Shown: positions 1-8,329 of the stretch, piece by piece | Layout: each line of letters opens with the position of its first letter | How positions within the stretch are numbered: the stretch's first letter is position 1 | Assembly (NCBI GenBank): GCA_016719925.1 | Contig: JADJYC010000009.1 | Location: 62,001-126,000, forward strand | Length of the DNA stretch: 64,000 bases | Source of the DNA: Crocinitomicaceae bacterium | Lineage (GTDB): Bacteria; Bacteroidota; Bacteroidia; Flavobacteriales_D; Crocinitomicaceae | Direction of reading: 5' to 3' | Position numbers and translations under genes: made by a program | Notes under the pieces: model-generated | What the model was told of the DNA's origin: nothing | What the model saw: only the letters and a program-made list of their open reading frames with translations | Databases searched by the model: none

Positions 1-66
1 TCCTTGTGCCAGGGCAACTTCTGCACCGGTTAAAAAAAGAATCAGACTAATTAATTGTGTTTTCAT
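1..66 (-). CDS. Secreted protein, N-terminal fragment cut by window edge
   Basis: Only the first 22 codons lie in the window; the gene continues beyond the left edge. Starting at the ATG at 66, the protein opens with MKTQ, a hydrophobic core LISLILFL and a small-residue region ending ALA before QG, which is a typical Sec signal peptide with a Bacteroidota-style Gln after the cleavage site. It follows the HD hydrolase gene on the same strand with a 12-base gap, so the two are probably co-transcribed. Nothing can be said about function. Confidence 0.6.
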   Translation of the reverse strand, partial: MKTQLISLILFLTGAEVALAQG

Positions 67-78
67 AACTGTGCTATT

Positions 79-729
79 TTAAGAAAGTGCATTCCATTCA
101 GCGTAAAACTGATCCAGAAACTGCTGCATAAACTGATGTCTTTCTTCAGCCATTTTTTTTCCTGTTGCAGTATTCATTTTGTCTTTCAGTAAAAGTAATT
201 TTTCATAAAAATGATTAACGGTGTGCGTACGATTTTTCCGGTACTCTTCAGCAGATTTAAATTGAGCCGGTTTGATTTCAGGATGATATAAAAGGCTTCC
301 TGCTTTTCCACCATAAGCAAATGTCCTTGCAATACCTATGGCGCCAATTGCGTCCAGCCGATCAGCATCCTGAACAAAAAAACCTTCCCGAATTTTCATT
401 TTATTATCTAATCCGCCTTTGAAAGAATTGTATTTTACTATTTCAATCACATCTGAAATTGTCTTTTCTCCGACCTTCAAATTTTTTAAAATGGTTTTGA
501 TTCTCTGAGCTGCAACTTCATCTGCGTTTTCTACAAATTTATGATCCGCAATATCATGCAGCAGAGCTGCAAGCTCAGTCAGGAATAAATCTCCGCCTTC
601 CTGTTTACAGATATGTCTGGCGTTCTTCCAAACTCGCTCAATATGAAACCAGTCATGACCGGTTGACTCATTTGCAAATTCTGCTTTTAGCTGATGTACC
701 AGCTGAGATATGACGTTTGAATTATCCAT
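79..729 (-). CDS. HD-domain phosphohydrolase (YpgQ/YedJ-like)
   Basis: 216-residue cytoplasmic HD-superfamily metal-dependent phosphohydrolase. The metal ligands are visible: H29 in GHDWFHIERV, the H58-D59 pair in LLHDIADHKF, and an Asp near residue 123 in QDADRLDAIGAIG. Together these mark the YpgQ/YedJ-like group, members of which are reported to hydrolyse nucleoside triphosphates; the physiological substrate here is unknown. I start at ATG 729. The open frame extends 17 codons further upstream to a TTG, but that stretch encodes the terminator hairpin of the preceding gene, so it is not likely to be coding. The terminator suggests the gene is separated from the T9SS gene upstream, although read-through could supply it. 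Confidence 0.85.
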   Translation of the reverse strand: MDNSNVISQLVHQLKAEFANESTGHDWFHIERVWKNARHICKQEGGDLFLTELAALLHDIADHKFVENADEVAAQRIKTILKNLKVGEKTISDVIEIVKYNSFKGGLDNKMKIREGFFVQDADRLDAIGAIGIARTFAYGGKAGSLLYHPEIKPAQFKSAEEYRKNRTHTVNHFYEKLLLLKDKMNTATGKKMAEERHQFMQQFLDQFYAEWNALS

Positions 730-758
730 AAAAAAAAGCCACTCCCGAAAGAGTGGCT
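730..758 (-). terminator. Rho-independent terminator of the T9SS protein gene
   Basis: On the minus strand a perfect 8-bp stem (AGCCACTC pairing with GAGTGGCT) closes a 6-base loop and is followed by eight T residues. It lies 22 bases after the stop codon of the gene at 781-1500 and ends at the start codon of the HD hydrolase, so it probably ends the upstream transcript and leaves little leader for the next gene. Confidence 0.9.
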
Positions 759-780
759 CAAATTTCGTAATTCTGATCAA

Positions 781-1500
781 TTATTTTGTAACAACAAATT
801 TGTCAGTTTTCACCATTTCTTCACCGTTCATCATTTGGTAGAAGAACATACCTGTTCCGATTTCAACTGTATTAACAGTTTCAACGTTATCGTTAACAAG
901 GATAGTAGAAACAAGTTTACCAGTCATATCAAATACATTGATGTGAGAAACTTCATTGTTTCCAACCTGGAAGTTAACCACTTCATTTGCAGGAGTAGGA
1001 TAAACATTGATGAAAGACATTCCAACGCCTTCAAGACCAGCAACTGAAGTTACAGTATAGTCAACGCAAGCTAAATTATCAGCAGGATTGATATCAGTTA
1101 CCCCAGCAAGTGCTTCATCATTCACCCCAACAATTAAGATACAAATGTCTCCGTTCAAACCACCCATGTTATCATAAGCCCATTGCATATCAATGTCAGC
1201 AACAGTTACTGCAAAAGACTCACCATTTAAGAAATCTGCTGAAGTAATAACCCCGGAAACATAACCAGCTGTTAAATCATCAGTTGTCCAAACGTCAGTT
1301 CCAATTGATACAGCAAAATAAATAGTATCATCTGCAGGAATTGTAATTCCTTCATTTGTAACTGTGAAGCTCAAATCCAACGGATCATCTGAAGTTGCTT
1401 CACCATTGGTGTAATTGTCAAGTGATACAGAAAGGTCTTCTTGTGCATTAACCACAATTCCTAACCCTAATGCAAAAAACAAAGAGTAAACTTTTTTCAT
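781..1500 (-). CDS. Small secreted protein with T9SS type A sorting domain
   Basis: 239 residues. Residues 1-19 are a Sec signal peptide (MKKVYSLFFALG... ending VNA before QED). Residues about 20-155 form a beta-rich, acidic domain resembling a CARDB/DUF11-like adhesion fold with Asn/Asp-rich loops. Residues about 163-239 are a T9SS C-terminal sorting domain: a YPTPANE motif, then FDMTGKLV, GMFFYQM and a basic end DKFVVTK. Proteins of this plan are exported through the outer membrane by the type IX system and released or anchored to the surface; the substrate of this one is unknown. A strong terminator follows, and a -7 box lies about 25 bases upstream, so it is probably monocistronic. Confidence 0.85.
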   Translation of the reverse strand: MKKVYSLFFALGLGIVVNAQEDLSVSLDNYTNGEATSDDPLDLSFTVTNEGITIPADDTIYFAVSIGTDVWTTDDLTAGYVSGVITSADFLNGESFAVTVADIDMQWAYDNMGGLNGDICILIVGVNDEALAGVTDINPADNLACVDYTVTSVAGLEGVGMSFINVYPTPANEVVNFQVGNNEVSHINVFDMTGKLVSTILVNDNVETVNTVEIGTGMFFYQMMNGEEMVKTDKFVVTK

Positions 1501-1837
1501 AATAATTATTTTAAGATTTATTCAAATATAAGAAGTTTTCAGGTTTGGATTTCTACCACCTGACCGAATGATATCATCAGATGCTTGTTAAATAGGTTCG
1601 AAAGCTAATGTTTATAAGGATGTTTGGTGTTTTTTTAATCTTTGGACACATGGCTTGAAAAAGTACCAGCGGTTATAATCAAATATGAACAGCAAGGAGT
1701 AAAAGGGGCAGAATGGTGCACTCATTTTTTTAGTAAGGATTATTGACCTCTTAAATTCAAAAGTATTTTAACATTATGGTTAATTGTATAAAAGATTACC
1801 TGACCTGTTCTTTCAATAATTCAGGTATTTTTGAGGC
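1501..1837. other. 337-base divergent intergenic region
   Basis: No coding sequence or RNA gene is evident. On the minus strand a TATATTTG box at 1523-1530 could be the -7 element for the T9SS gene. A 6-bp inverted repeat (TCAGGT...ACCTGA, about 1539-1564) lies just upstream of that box. On the plus strand a TATTTTTG box at 1826-1833 serves elaA. The sequence between has no further structure that I can see. Confidence 0.5.
1826..1833 (+). promoter_or_regulatory. Putative -7 box of elaA (TATTTTTG)
   Basis: TATTTTTG matches the Bacteroidota -7 consensus TAnnTTTG. It ends only four bases before the ATG at 1838, so transcription would begin at or next to the start codon and the message would be leaderless or nearly so. 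No clear -33 TTG is present. Confidence 0.45.
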
Positions 1838-2293
1838 ATGACAGCACAAATACTTCCCTATCAAAAATTAAGTCTTGATGATTTTCATAATATCATTCAG
1901 CTCAGAATTGCCGTTTTTGTTGTGGAGCAGAATTGTCCCTATCAGGATCTGGACGGAAAAGATAAAAAAGCTTTTCATCTGATGTTAAAAAATGATGAAG
2001 GAAAGCTGGTTGGTACGGCACGTATTTTACCGGCCGGCGTTTCATATAATGAAGTGAGTATTGGCAGGGTTGCGTCACATCCTGATCACAGAAAGGAGCA
2101 GCTCGGACATGCTATCATGACGGTTTCCATGCAATTCATCCAGGATTTATGGCCGGGTTCAGATGTGCGCATTTCTGCACAAAGTCATTTATGTGCTTAT
2201 TACGCAAAACACGGATTTGTAAAAACAGGTAAAGAATATCTGGAAGATGATATCCCTCACAGCGAAATGTTATTTGTCTTCAATAAATCATAA
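1838..2293 (+). CDS. elaA: GNAT acetyltransferase, ElaA family
   Basis: 151-residue cytoplasmic N-acetyltransferase of the ElaA subgroup of the GNAT fold. Diagnostic pieces are LRIAVFVVEQNCPYQDLDG near the N-terminus (the ElaA signature), the strand VGTARILPAG, the acetyl-CoA loop IGRVASHPDHRKEQLGHA (motif A, a variant of the usual R-x-x-G-x-G/A loop) and YYAKHGFVKTGKEY at the end. The length is normal for the family. The acceptor substrate of ElaA proteins is not established. It stands alone between a divergent T9SS gene and the ABC transporter pair 58 bases downstream. Confidence 0.9.
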   Translation: MTAQILPYQKLSLDDFHNIIQLRIAVFVVEQNCPYQDLDGKDKKAFHLMLKNDEGKLVGTARILPAGVSYNEVSIGRVASHPDHRKEQLGHAIMTVSMQFIQDLWPGSDVRISAQSHLCAYYAKHGFVKTGKEYLEDDIPHSEMLFVFNKS

Positions 2294-2351
2294 TCACTCA
2301 ACGTTTTAGTACCTTGGCAAACTATTTGATTCTGTACACTAAAACAAAACC

Positions 2352-2994
2352 ATGAAGCTTGAATTTAAATCAGTACTTCCATTCCCGCTGCAGGATTATC
2401 AGCACGCAGAGGATAGTGTCTGGAAAAAAGGTTTTGCACTGAATTTTCCTTCTAAGGTTATGCTGAATGCAAGCAGTGGAAAAGGTAAATCTACGTTTGT
2501 GAATACGGTATACGGAGTCCGTTTTGATTATGACGGGACTGTATTACTGGATGATAATGATATCCGCCTGTTTTCTCTTCATGACTGGATTGAACTCAGA
2601 AAAAAATCTATCAGTGTGGTATTTCAGGATCTGCAATTGTTTGGAGAGTTGTCAGCCTGGGAAAATCTTCAGATTAAAAATAAACTTACCGGACATAAAA
2701 CGGATGATGAAATAATGCTGATGCTGGAGAAACTTGGCATTCCGGATAAAAAAAAATCAATCCTGTAAAACCCTTTCGCTTGGTCAGCAGCAACGTGTGG
2801 CAATTATCAGATCATTGCTGCAACCCTTTGATTTGTTATTGCTGGATGAACCGTTCAGTCACCTGGATGAAAATAATTCAGACATAGCGCTTGATCTGAT
2901 CACAACAGAAACGAATAAAAACAAGGGTGGTTTTATACTTACTTCACTGGGAAGTAAACATGGTTTTGAATTTGATGCTGAACTAAAACTTTGA
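2352..2994 (+). CDS. ABC transporter ATP-binding protein (one frameshift)
   Basis: ATPase subunit of an export-type or LolD/MacB-like ABC transporter, about 214 residues after repair. Fragments at 2352-2768 and 2734-2994 join across an A9 run at 2748-2756; eight A residues restore one frame. In order: Walker A in ASSGKGKST (first Gly of GxxGxGKS replaced), Q-loop VVFQDLQLF, signature LSLGQQQRVA (LSGGQ with Leu at position 3), Walker B LLLLDEPFSHLD. The last segment is short and lacks an obvious switch His; FILTSLGSKHGF may hold it. The permease begins five bases after the stop, so the two form one operon and complex. A weak promoter-like TACCTTGG lies at 2310. Confidence 0.85.
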
Positions 2995-2998
2995 TGGT

Positions 2999-4192
2999 AT
3001 GCTGAGGAAATTATTGTTCAGAAACAGTACAAACTTCCAGTTTGTTTTTGCCACAGCCGGAGCGCTGGTGGGTTTGACTGCATTATTGCTGAGTTTTAAT
3101 CTGATGCTGGATGTACGTTCATTTCATTCATCAGAAAAAGAATTATTTGGTCCAAATTCAGTAGTGATTCAAAAGAAAGTTACCAAGTTAACCACCATTG
3201 GAATGAATAATACGGAGTTTACTCCGGAGGATATTGAAATGCTTCGCGGCAAAGATTTTATTACGGATGTTGCTCCGTTTCAGTCAGCTGATTTTAAAGT
3301 GGGAATTTCAGAGGTACCTGGTGATGGCCTGCCTCATTTTTATGCGGATATGTTTTTTCAGGCTATTCCTGACCGCTTTATGGATGTGGACGTTGACTGG
3401 AGCTGGAATGAAAACAGTGAATATATTCCAATTGTGCTGCCACGTGATTTTATCATGATTATCAATTATGGTTTTGCTCAGAGTCAGGGAATCAATCAGA
3501 TTTCTGAAGAGCTGCTGATGGCTGCCCGGCTGACAATTCACATTGACGGTAACGGAAAAAAAACAACGATGATCGGAAGGGTAGTAGGGTTCTCCCAGAA
3601 AATCAGCTCCATTCTTGTTCCTGAATCTTTTCTTCATTACGCAAACGGAATTTACAGCAATGGTAATATTATTAATCCGTCACGGGTTTTTATCACTACC
3701 AAAGATGACAGCTATGGTGAGCTCGAAGCACTAATGGATGAGATGAATCTGGATATTTCACAGGCATCAATTGATGTGGCAAAAATCAAAACCATTATAA
3801 CAGTGGTTATTGGAATTTTTGGAGTTGCGGCGTTATTGATAATGCTTCTTTCGCTGATGGGATTTGTTCAATATTCACAGTTAATGCTGAGCAAAGTTTC
3901 GTATGAAATCAGAACCTTGATCAGAATCGGCTATTCGGTTAAAAGTATTGTCATGACTTTCATTATTCAGATGATTGTGATTTTTGGAATAATTACGGTG
4001 TGCAGTATTGTCATTATGATGATTGTAAATGTACTTGTGGTCAATGTCTGGCTGGATGATAACGGCATTCATCTGGAGAAGTCAGGCATGGGGCCTTCGG
4101 TTATTCTTGCGGTACTTTGTTTTGGCCTTTTTATTGGTTCTAATTTTTTAAGTGTGAGAAAGACAATTTTCAAGCTTGGTAAGAGCTCATGA
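2999..4192 (+). CDS. FtsX/MacB-like ABC transporter permease
   Basis: 397-residue inner-membrane permease that pairs with the ATPase just upstream. One transmembrane helix lies at about 17-37 (VFATAGALVGLTALLLSFNL), followed by a large periplasmic domain to about 262, then three helices at about 263-290, 316-346 and 369-388. This 1+3 plan with the conserved FtsX fold is typical of LolCE, MacB and FtsX type proteins that move lipoproteins or transmit force instead of pumping small molecules. The coupling loop SYEIRTLIRIGYS is visible after helix 2. It is a single permease, not a LolC/LolE pair; the substrate is unknown. Confidence 0.8.
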   Translation: MLRKLLFRNSTNFQFVFATAGALVGLTALLLSFNLMLDVRSFHSSEKELFGPNSVVIQKKVTKLTTIGMNNTEFTPEDIEMLRGKDFITDVAPFQSADFKVGISEVPGDGLPHFYADMFFQAIPDRFMDVDVDWSWNENSEYIPIVLPRDFIMIINYGFAQSQGINQISEELLMAARLTIHIDGNGKKTTMIGRVVGFSQKISSILVPESFLHYANGIYSNGNIINPSRVFITTKDDSYGELEALMDEMNLDISQASIDVAKIKTIITVVIGIFGVAALLIMLLSLMGFVQYSQLMLSKVSYEIRTLIRIGYSVKSIVMTFIIQMIVIFGIITVCSIVIMMIVNVLVVNVWLDDNGIHLEKSGMGPSVILAVLCFGLFIGSNFLSVRKTIFKLGKSS

Positions 4193-4278
4193 ATTTAAAA
4201 AAGTTAAATATTTGTTAAACCAACTACCTGCCGGAAAAATCTCCGTCTTAACATAGAACAACCAAACTAACTTTCAGA

Positions 4279-4286
4279 TAATTTTG
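4279..4286 (+). promoter_or_regulatory. Putative -7 box (TAATTTTG) of the thioredoxin-fold gene
   Basis: A perfect TAnnTTTG match ends five bases before the ATG at 4292, again implying a leaderless or near-leaderless transcript. It also suggests the gene is transcribed separately from the ABC pair 100 bases upstream. Confidence 0.45.
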
Positions 4287-4291
4287 CTGAT

Positions 4292-5815
4292 ATGAAAAGA
4301 ATAATTTTTGCAATCGCATTTTTGACTTCCCTGGCTTCCGGGGCTCAAACCTTGAAATTTAAAATTGAAGGATTAAAAGATACCACTGTGCATCTTGCAA
4401 AATATTTTGGTCCGAAATTGTATTATGCAGATACAGCTGTGAGTAAAGGGGGCATCGTTCAGTATGATGGTTCAAAGCACGCAGCGGGAATGTATGCTGT
4501 TGTATTACCGGGCAGCCGCTATTTTGAATTTATACATGACGGCGAAGTGGTGGATATGGCAACCATTGATCAGGCTGATATGATCAGTCCTATGAAAATC
4601 AATAAATCGGTCAACAATGAGGTTTTCTATAAGTACATTTTTTTCATGACGGAACACAAGAAAAAAATGAATGAACTTACTAAACAATATGAAGCTGCAG
4701 CAGAGAATTCTCCTGAACGTGAAAAGTTAAAAGCTGACAGTAAAGTATTGAATGATCAGGTTCATGCATATCAAAAGAATGTGGTTGAACAGTATCAGGG
4801 AAAATTTATTTCTGCACTGATCACAATGACAATGGATGTTCAATTGCCTGAACCGCCTAAAGATGAAAATGGCGTGGTAACTGATTCTGCTTACGTGTAT
4901 AACTATTATATTAATCATTATTGGGATGGTGTCAATTTTAAAGATGCAAGAATTGTAAATACACCCGTTTACCATAATAAGCTGGATAAATTTTTCTCCA
5001 AAGATGGTATTCTCCAGATTCCGGATACTATTATAAAATACGGTGTGTGGATGCTTGAACAAATGGACATGACCGATCAGTCAAACAAAGTTTTCCAGTA
5101 CACGTTGCACCACCTGACATATAAATATGAGACTATGCAGATCATGGGAATGGACCGTGTTTTCTGGTATTTGGGTACCAATTATTATTGTGAGCCTAAT
5201 AAAAAAGCATATTGGATGTCAGAAGAAAATCTGAAAAAATTATGTGAGCGTACAACAAAAATTGGCCGCACACTGATTGGGAATTATGCACCGATGTTGA
5301 TTTTGACTGATACTACTGAACAAAACTGGATAAACATGTACAAAGTGCCTGCTGAATATACGGTGCTTTATTTCTGGGATCCTAACTGCGGTCATTGTAA
5401 GAAGACCACCCCAAAACTTCAAACATTGTATGAGAAAAAACTGAAAGACCGCAACATAGAAATTTATGCAGTTGCAAAAGCTACGGGAGATGATTTTGAA
5501 GCATGGAAAAAATTTATCATCGATAATAAGCTGACTTTTATAAATGTCGGGCTTACAAAAAATGTTTACGATCAGGCAATGAAAGATCCAAGACCGTTGC
5601 TGCAGAAAACCACACTTGAGTCATTGAACTATTCTGATACCTATGATGTCTATTCAACTCCAAAAATGTTTGTTCTGGATAAAGACAAAAAAATCAAATT
5701 CAAGCAGATTGGTATTTCACAATTGGAGATGATCATGGATGATGTTACCGGTCACAAAAATGATGTAAAATTATTTCCTCAGGAAGATGAAGACGAGGAT
5801 GAAGAGCATCATTAA
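4292..5815 (+). CDS. Secreted thioredoxin-fold protein (TlpA-like, DUF5106 type)
   Basis: 507 residues. Signal peptide 1-18 (MKRIIFAIAFLTSLASG). Residues about 20-85 look like a DUF4369-type beta domain (LKFKIEGLKDTTVHLAKY). A mostly helical middle region (about 100-340) resembles DUF5106. The C-terminal thioredoxin domain holds the redox pair C366-G-H-C369 in FWDPNCGHCKK. The protein ends in a very acidic tail (EDEDEDEEHH). Such proteins act in the periplasm or at the outer membrane as thiol-disulfide oxidoreductases; the CGHC motif, as in protein disulfide isomerases, is compatible with oxidation or isomerisation. The partner is unknown. Length is normal for the DUF5106-thioredoxin group. 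Confidence 0.85.
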   Translation: MKRIIFAIAFLTSLASGAQTLKFKIEGLKDTTVHLAKYFGPKLYYADTAVSKGGIVQYDGSKHAAGMYAVVLPGSRYFEFIHDGEVVDMATIDQADMISPMKINKSVNNEVFYKYIFFMTEHKKKMNELTKQYEAAAENSPEREKLKADSKVLNDQVHAYQKNVVEQYQGKFISALITMTMDVQLPEPPKDENGVVTDSAYVYNYYINHYWDGVNFKDARIVNTPVYHNKLDKFFSKDGILQIPDTIIKYGVWMLEQMDMTDQSNKVFQYTLHHLTYKYETMQIMGMDRVFWYLGTNYYCEPNKKAYWMSEENLKKLCERTTKIGRTLIGNYAPMLILTDTTEQNWINMYKVPAEYTVLYFWDPNCGHCKKTTPKLQTLYEKKLKDRNIEIYAVAKATGDDFEAWKKFIIDNKLTFINVGLTKNVYDQAMKDPRPLLQKTTLESLNYSDTYDVYSTPKMFVLDKDKKIKFKQIGISQLEMIMDDVTGHKNDVKLFPQEDEDEDEEHH

Positions 5816-5950
5816 GCTTCCGTAAAATTTTGACAAAAGTCCCAATCGTAGTATTTAGCCGTTTTAGCGACTTTATTCCGGGGTTTGCCGTTTAAAAACG
5901 TAATTAAACAGAATTTTATACGAATTCCAAAAAGAATAAAAACAATTAAG

Positions 5951-5958
5951 TACCTTTG
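5951..5958 (+). promoter_or_regulatory. -7 box TACCTTTG upstream of the ncRNA
   Basis: Exact match to the Bacteroidota -7 element, in a 299-base gap without a plausible gene. Transcription would start near 5963-5966 and run into the hairpin RNA that follows. No convincing -33 element is seen. Confidence 0.5.
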
Positions 5959-5963
5959 TACCG

Positions 5964-6107
5964 CTGTTTTAGTCTGCATTAAAAATCTCAGGATATTAAA
6001 AGACGGAGCGGGTGCTTATTTTCTGATTGGAGAGATCTTACTTTTTCATAAGTTTTGGGTTAAATGAAAAGCTCTCAGTTAGTTAGGGCATCCGCTCTTA
6101 TTTTTTT
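5964..6107 (+). ncRNA. Structured non-coding RNA candidate, 6S-like
   Basis: The region downstream of the -7 box folds by eye into one long interrupted hairpin. A 10-bp closing stem pairs 6006-6015 (GAGCGGGTGC) with 6088-6097 (GCATCCGCTC, one G-U). An internal loop (6016-6022 / 6083-6087) is followed by an 11-bp helix with one bulged G (6023-6034 with 6072-6082), and an upper 8-bp helix (6042-6049 with 6064-6071) closes a 14-base loop. The 3' strand runs directly into TTATTTTTTT, a terminator tail. A long hairpin with an asymmetric bulge and short terminator is how 6S RNA, the RNA polymerase decoy, looks; Rfam has a separate 6S-Flavo family. Assignment to that family is inference. The 42 bases before the closing stem are unexplained. 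Confidence 0.5.
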
Positions 6108-6114
6108 CTGCCGG

Positions 6115-6858
6115 TCAAGGCTTTGTTTTGATCAAATCTCTGAATTCTGGTTTGGCAACATTCAAATCAACCTTACCCGAAATCCCGTTCACAGTGCCTG
6201 ACTCAGAGAATTGCCAGATAATGACATTTTCATTTTGCATGGACTCACATTCACCATTATAATTTGCAATCCAGTAAAGTTCGTTTTTGAGGTAAGAATC
6301 TTTGAAATAATCCAGATAGAAATTTTCATTTGTGTAAATGATGGGTCTTACAGAAGTGTTTTTTTCAACCAGATTCAGAAAAACATAAACCGAATCTGTC
6401 AGCTTTTCTTTTGAGAAATTTCCTCTCAGTTCAACATCAATGACAGGCTTAAGTGTAAAGTCATATCCGGCAATTTCTTCTGAAAAAAATGCTGCCTGTT
6501 TGGTTGCGCTTAAATCGAAATGAAAAAAATGGTATAGTCCAAATTCAAGATCTGATTCTTCAGCTCCTTCCACATTTTCTTTGCATTTTTTATCCTGTTT
6601 GGAAGTTCCTTCAGTACACTTAATAAAAACAAACTCCAAACTGTCTCCTTCTATTTTCATACTGTCAACCTGAGGCCAGTTAATGTCTCCCTGATAATGC
6701 GAAACATCTAAACCAAGCAGCTGATATTCTTCAGGAATGTTTACGCCAAAATCTGCATAGATATAGGACTTGCCTGATTTATTCTGTATCATCAGCCAGG
6801 TAAATAAAATAATGATTGTCAAAATGAAAAATGCAATCAGTTTTCCTTTCAGATTCAT
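6115..6858 (-). CDS. GH25 lysozyme-like muramidase
   Basis: 247 residues. An N-terminal membrane helix (about 8-24, IAFFILTIIILFTWLMI) either anchors the protein or acts as an uncleaved signal, placing the enzyme in the periplasm. The GH25 barrel begins at GLDVSHYQGDINW (D51) and carries the acidic pair in PVIDVEL (D141, E143); YTNENFYLDYF and the closing WQFSESG...VDLN are family landmarks. GH25 enzymes hydrolyse the N-acetylmuramyl linkage of peptidoglycan. I start at ATG 6858, which overlaps the stop of the upstream hydrolase gene (TGATG), indicating translational coupling; a GTG one codon earlier is possible. Confidence 0.88.
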   Translation of the reverse strand: MNLKGKLIAFFILTIIILFTWLMIQNKSGKSYIYADFGVNIPEEYQLLGLDVSHYQGDINWPQVDSMKIEGDSLEFVFIKCTEGTSKQDKKCKENVEGAEESDLEFGLYHFFHFDLSATKQAAFFSEEIAGYDFTLKPVIDVELRGNFSKEKLTDSVYVFLNLVEKNTSVRPIIYTNENFYLDYFKDSYLKNELYWIANYNGECESMQNENVIIWQFSESGTVNGISGKVDLNVAKPEFRDLIKTKP

Positions 6859-7628
6859 CACAATTCAATTTTCAAGCCGTCATAAGCCAGTTCAACACCC
6901 GCTGGAAGTTCTTTACTTATATCTTCATGTTTACCCAATAAATGACTAATGTGTGTGAGGTAAGCTTTTTCCGGTTTTATTTTCTGAATAATTTCCAGAG
7001 CTTCTTCCAGATTAAAATGTGAAATGTGTTTTTCTTTTCTGAGTGCGTTGATTACAAGTATCCGGGTTCCGGCAATTTGTCTCATGCTCTCATCAATGAT
7101 AAAATTTGCATCTGTAATGTATGTGAAGTCCTGAATACGGAATGCTTTCACCGGCATTTTATGATGCATTACATTAACCGGAATTATTTTCTGATTAAAG
7201 AAAGTGATCGGTTCGTTTTCAAAAATTATGGTTTCTACCTGCGGTATTCCCGGATAATCAGAACCACTGTATACATAATGGTATTCACGCTGTAAAGCAG
7301 CAAAGACTTTTTCAGTTGCATAAATGCGCATGGGTTTTTGAGCGATAAAATTAAAGGCTCTTATATCATCCATGCCGGCAATATGATCTTTGTGTTCATG
7401 CGTAAAAATTACAGCTTCCAGTGTCTTCACATTTTCACGCAGCATTTGTTGTCTGAAATCTGGTCCGGTATCGATTACCAGATTTTTTCCATCCGCATTA
7501 ATAAGCAGTGATGTTCTTGTCCGGTTATCTTTTTTATCAATAGAACTGCATACCTCGCAATCACAAGCAATTACAGGAATACCCTGGGAGGTGCCTGTTC
7601 CAAGAAAAGTAAAGGTAATTTGAGACAT
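6858..7628 (-). CDS. MBL-fold metallo-hydrolase, PhnP-like
   Basis: 256-residue cytoplasmic metallo-beta-lactamase-fold hydrolase. It opens with FLGTGTSQGIPV and has the dinuclear-metal motif H77-E-H-K-D-H82, a later conserved Asp in YITDANF and a final His in LTHISHLLGKH. Cysteines at 22, 24 and 27 (CDCEVC) match the extra structural zinc site of PhnP-type phosphodiesterases, which act on cyclic phosphates of ribose or on nucleotide phosphodiesters. No phosphonate genes are nearby, so the substrate is open. The stop overlaps the start of the GH25 gene. The lipoprotein gene upstream on the same strand ends 15 bases before this start, so all may be one transcript. Confidence 0.88.
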   Translation of the reverse strand: MSQITFTFLGTGTSQGIPVIACDCEVCSSIDKKDNRTRTSLLINADGKNLVIDTGPDFRQQMLRENVKTLEAVIFTHEHKDHIAGMDDIRAFNFIAQKPMRIYATEKVFAALQREYHYVYSGSDYPGIPQVETIIFENEPITFFNQKIIPVNVMHHKMPVKAFRIQDFTYITDANFIIDESMRQIAGTRILVINALRKEKHISHFNLEEALEIIQKIKPEKAYLTHISHLLGKHEDISKELPAGVELAYDGLKIEL

Positions 7629-7643
7629 AGTGTATGCTGCAGA

Positions 7644-8270
7644 TTATTGCTGCAAAATCCACTGGGTACCGTTATCCTGATTCATGCCAATAAGGCCGTA
7701 AACAGAATTGTAATAGGCTCTGTTGTAGTTTTCAGGTCCATCTTTTTCAGGGTCAGTTGAAATAAGCGGAGTAACTTCATACACATTATACCAGTCAATG
7801 GAATTCAGCGTAAGGGTATCATGATATTCAACCAGGTTCTGAAAAAATCCGCTCTCGATTCCAATAGGGGAAATAGGAATTTCAAAAATGTTGGTTCTTG
7901 GTGTATTTGTAGCGTCTCTGTATGGTAAATACATTGCCAGAGTTTTGCGTGAATTGTCTGATTGCAGATATCTCAGTCTGAACTCAATTTGCAGTGCAGC
8001 ATCTGTACTATAGGTGAAAAAAGTCTGATCCCATGCAAAATATTCTTCTGTTCTTAATCTTTCATCAAATTGAAAAACAAGTGTTGAATCAAGTGCGGGC
8101 AAAGTTTTAAAAACCCGGTCACCTGACTGATAGGGAACAAATTGAATGTCTGTTTCAGTATATGGTGTTGCACCTTCAGGAAGATTGGATGTATCATCCG
8201 GTTCATCCTTTATACAGGCACTTGCGGTTGCTGCAACCAGCAAAAAAGAAATCAAACGCAACAATTTCAT
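7644..8270 (-). CDS. Lipoprotein of unknown function
   Basis: 208 residues. The signal peptide ends in a lipobox (ATASAC, lipid-attached C19) and is followed by acidic residues (IKDEPDD), as is common for Bacteroidota lipoproteins. The rest is a beta-rich globular domain with many Thr/Asp residues (ALDSTLVFQFDE, QIEFRLRYLQSD) and ends in IGMNQDNGTQWILQQ. I do not recognise the family; one with a DUF4249- or DUF4843-like beta-sandwich is conceivable but not supported. It lies between an outer-membrane barrel gene and the PhnP-like gene on the same strand. Confidence 0.75.
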   Translation of the reverse strand: MKLLRLISFLLVAATASACIKDEPDDTSNLPEGATPYTETDIQFVPYQSGDRVFKTLPALDSTLVFQFDERLRTEEYFAWDQTFFTYSTDAALQIEFRLRYLQSDNSRKTLAMYLPYRDATNTPRTNIFEIPISPIGIESGFFQNLVEYHDTLTLNSIDWYNVYEVTPLISTDPEKDGPENYNRAYYNSVYGLIGMNQDNGTQWILQQ

Positions 8271-8329
8271 AGGTGACGCTTTTGAACTTACTACGTAAAA
8301 ATAACAGAAAATGTTGGTTCTGAGCAGGA

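Noticed and set aside
5885..6067. 60-codon open frame (MPFKNVIKQNF...) in the gap before the GH25 gene
   Set aside because: It runs through the promoter box and the hairpin of the RNA candidate, has no start signal and no family resemblance.
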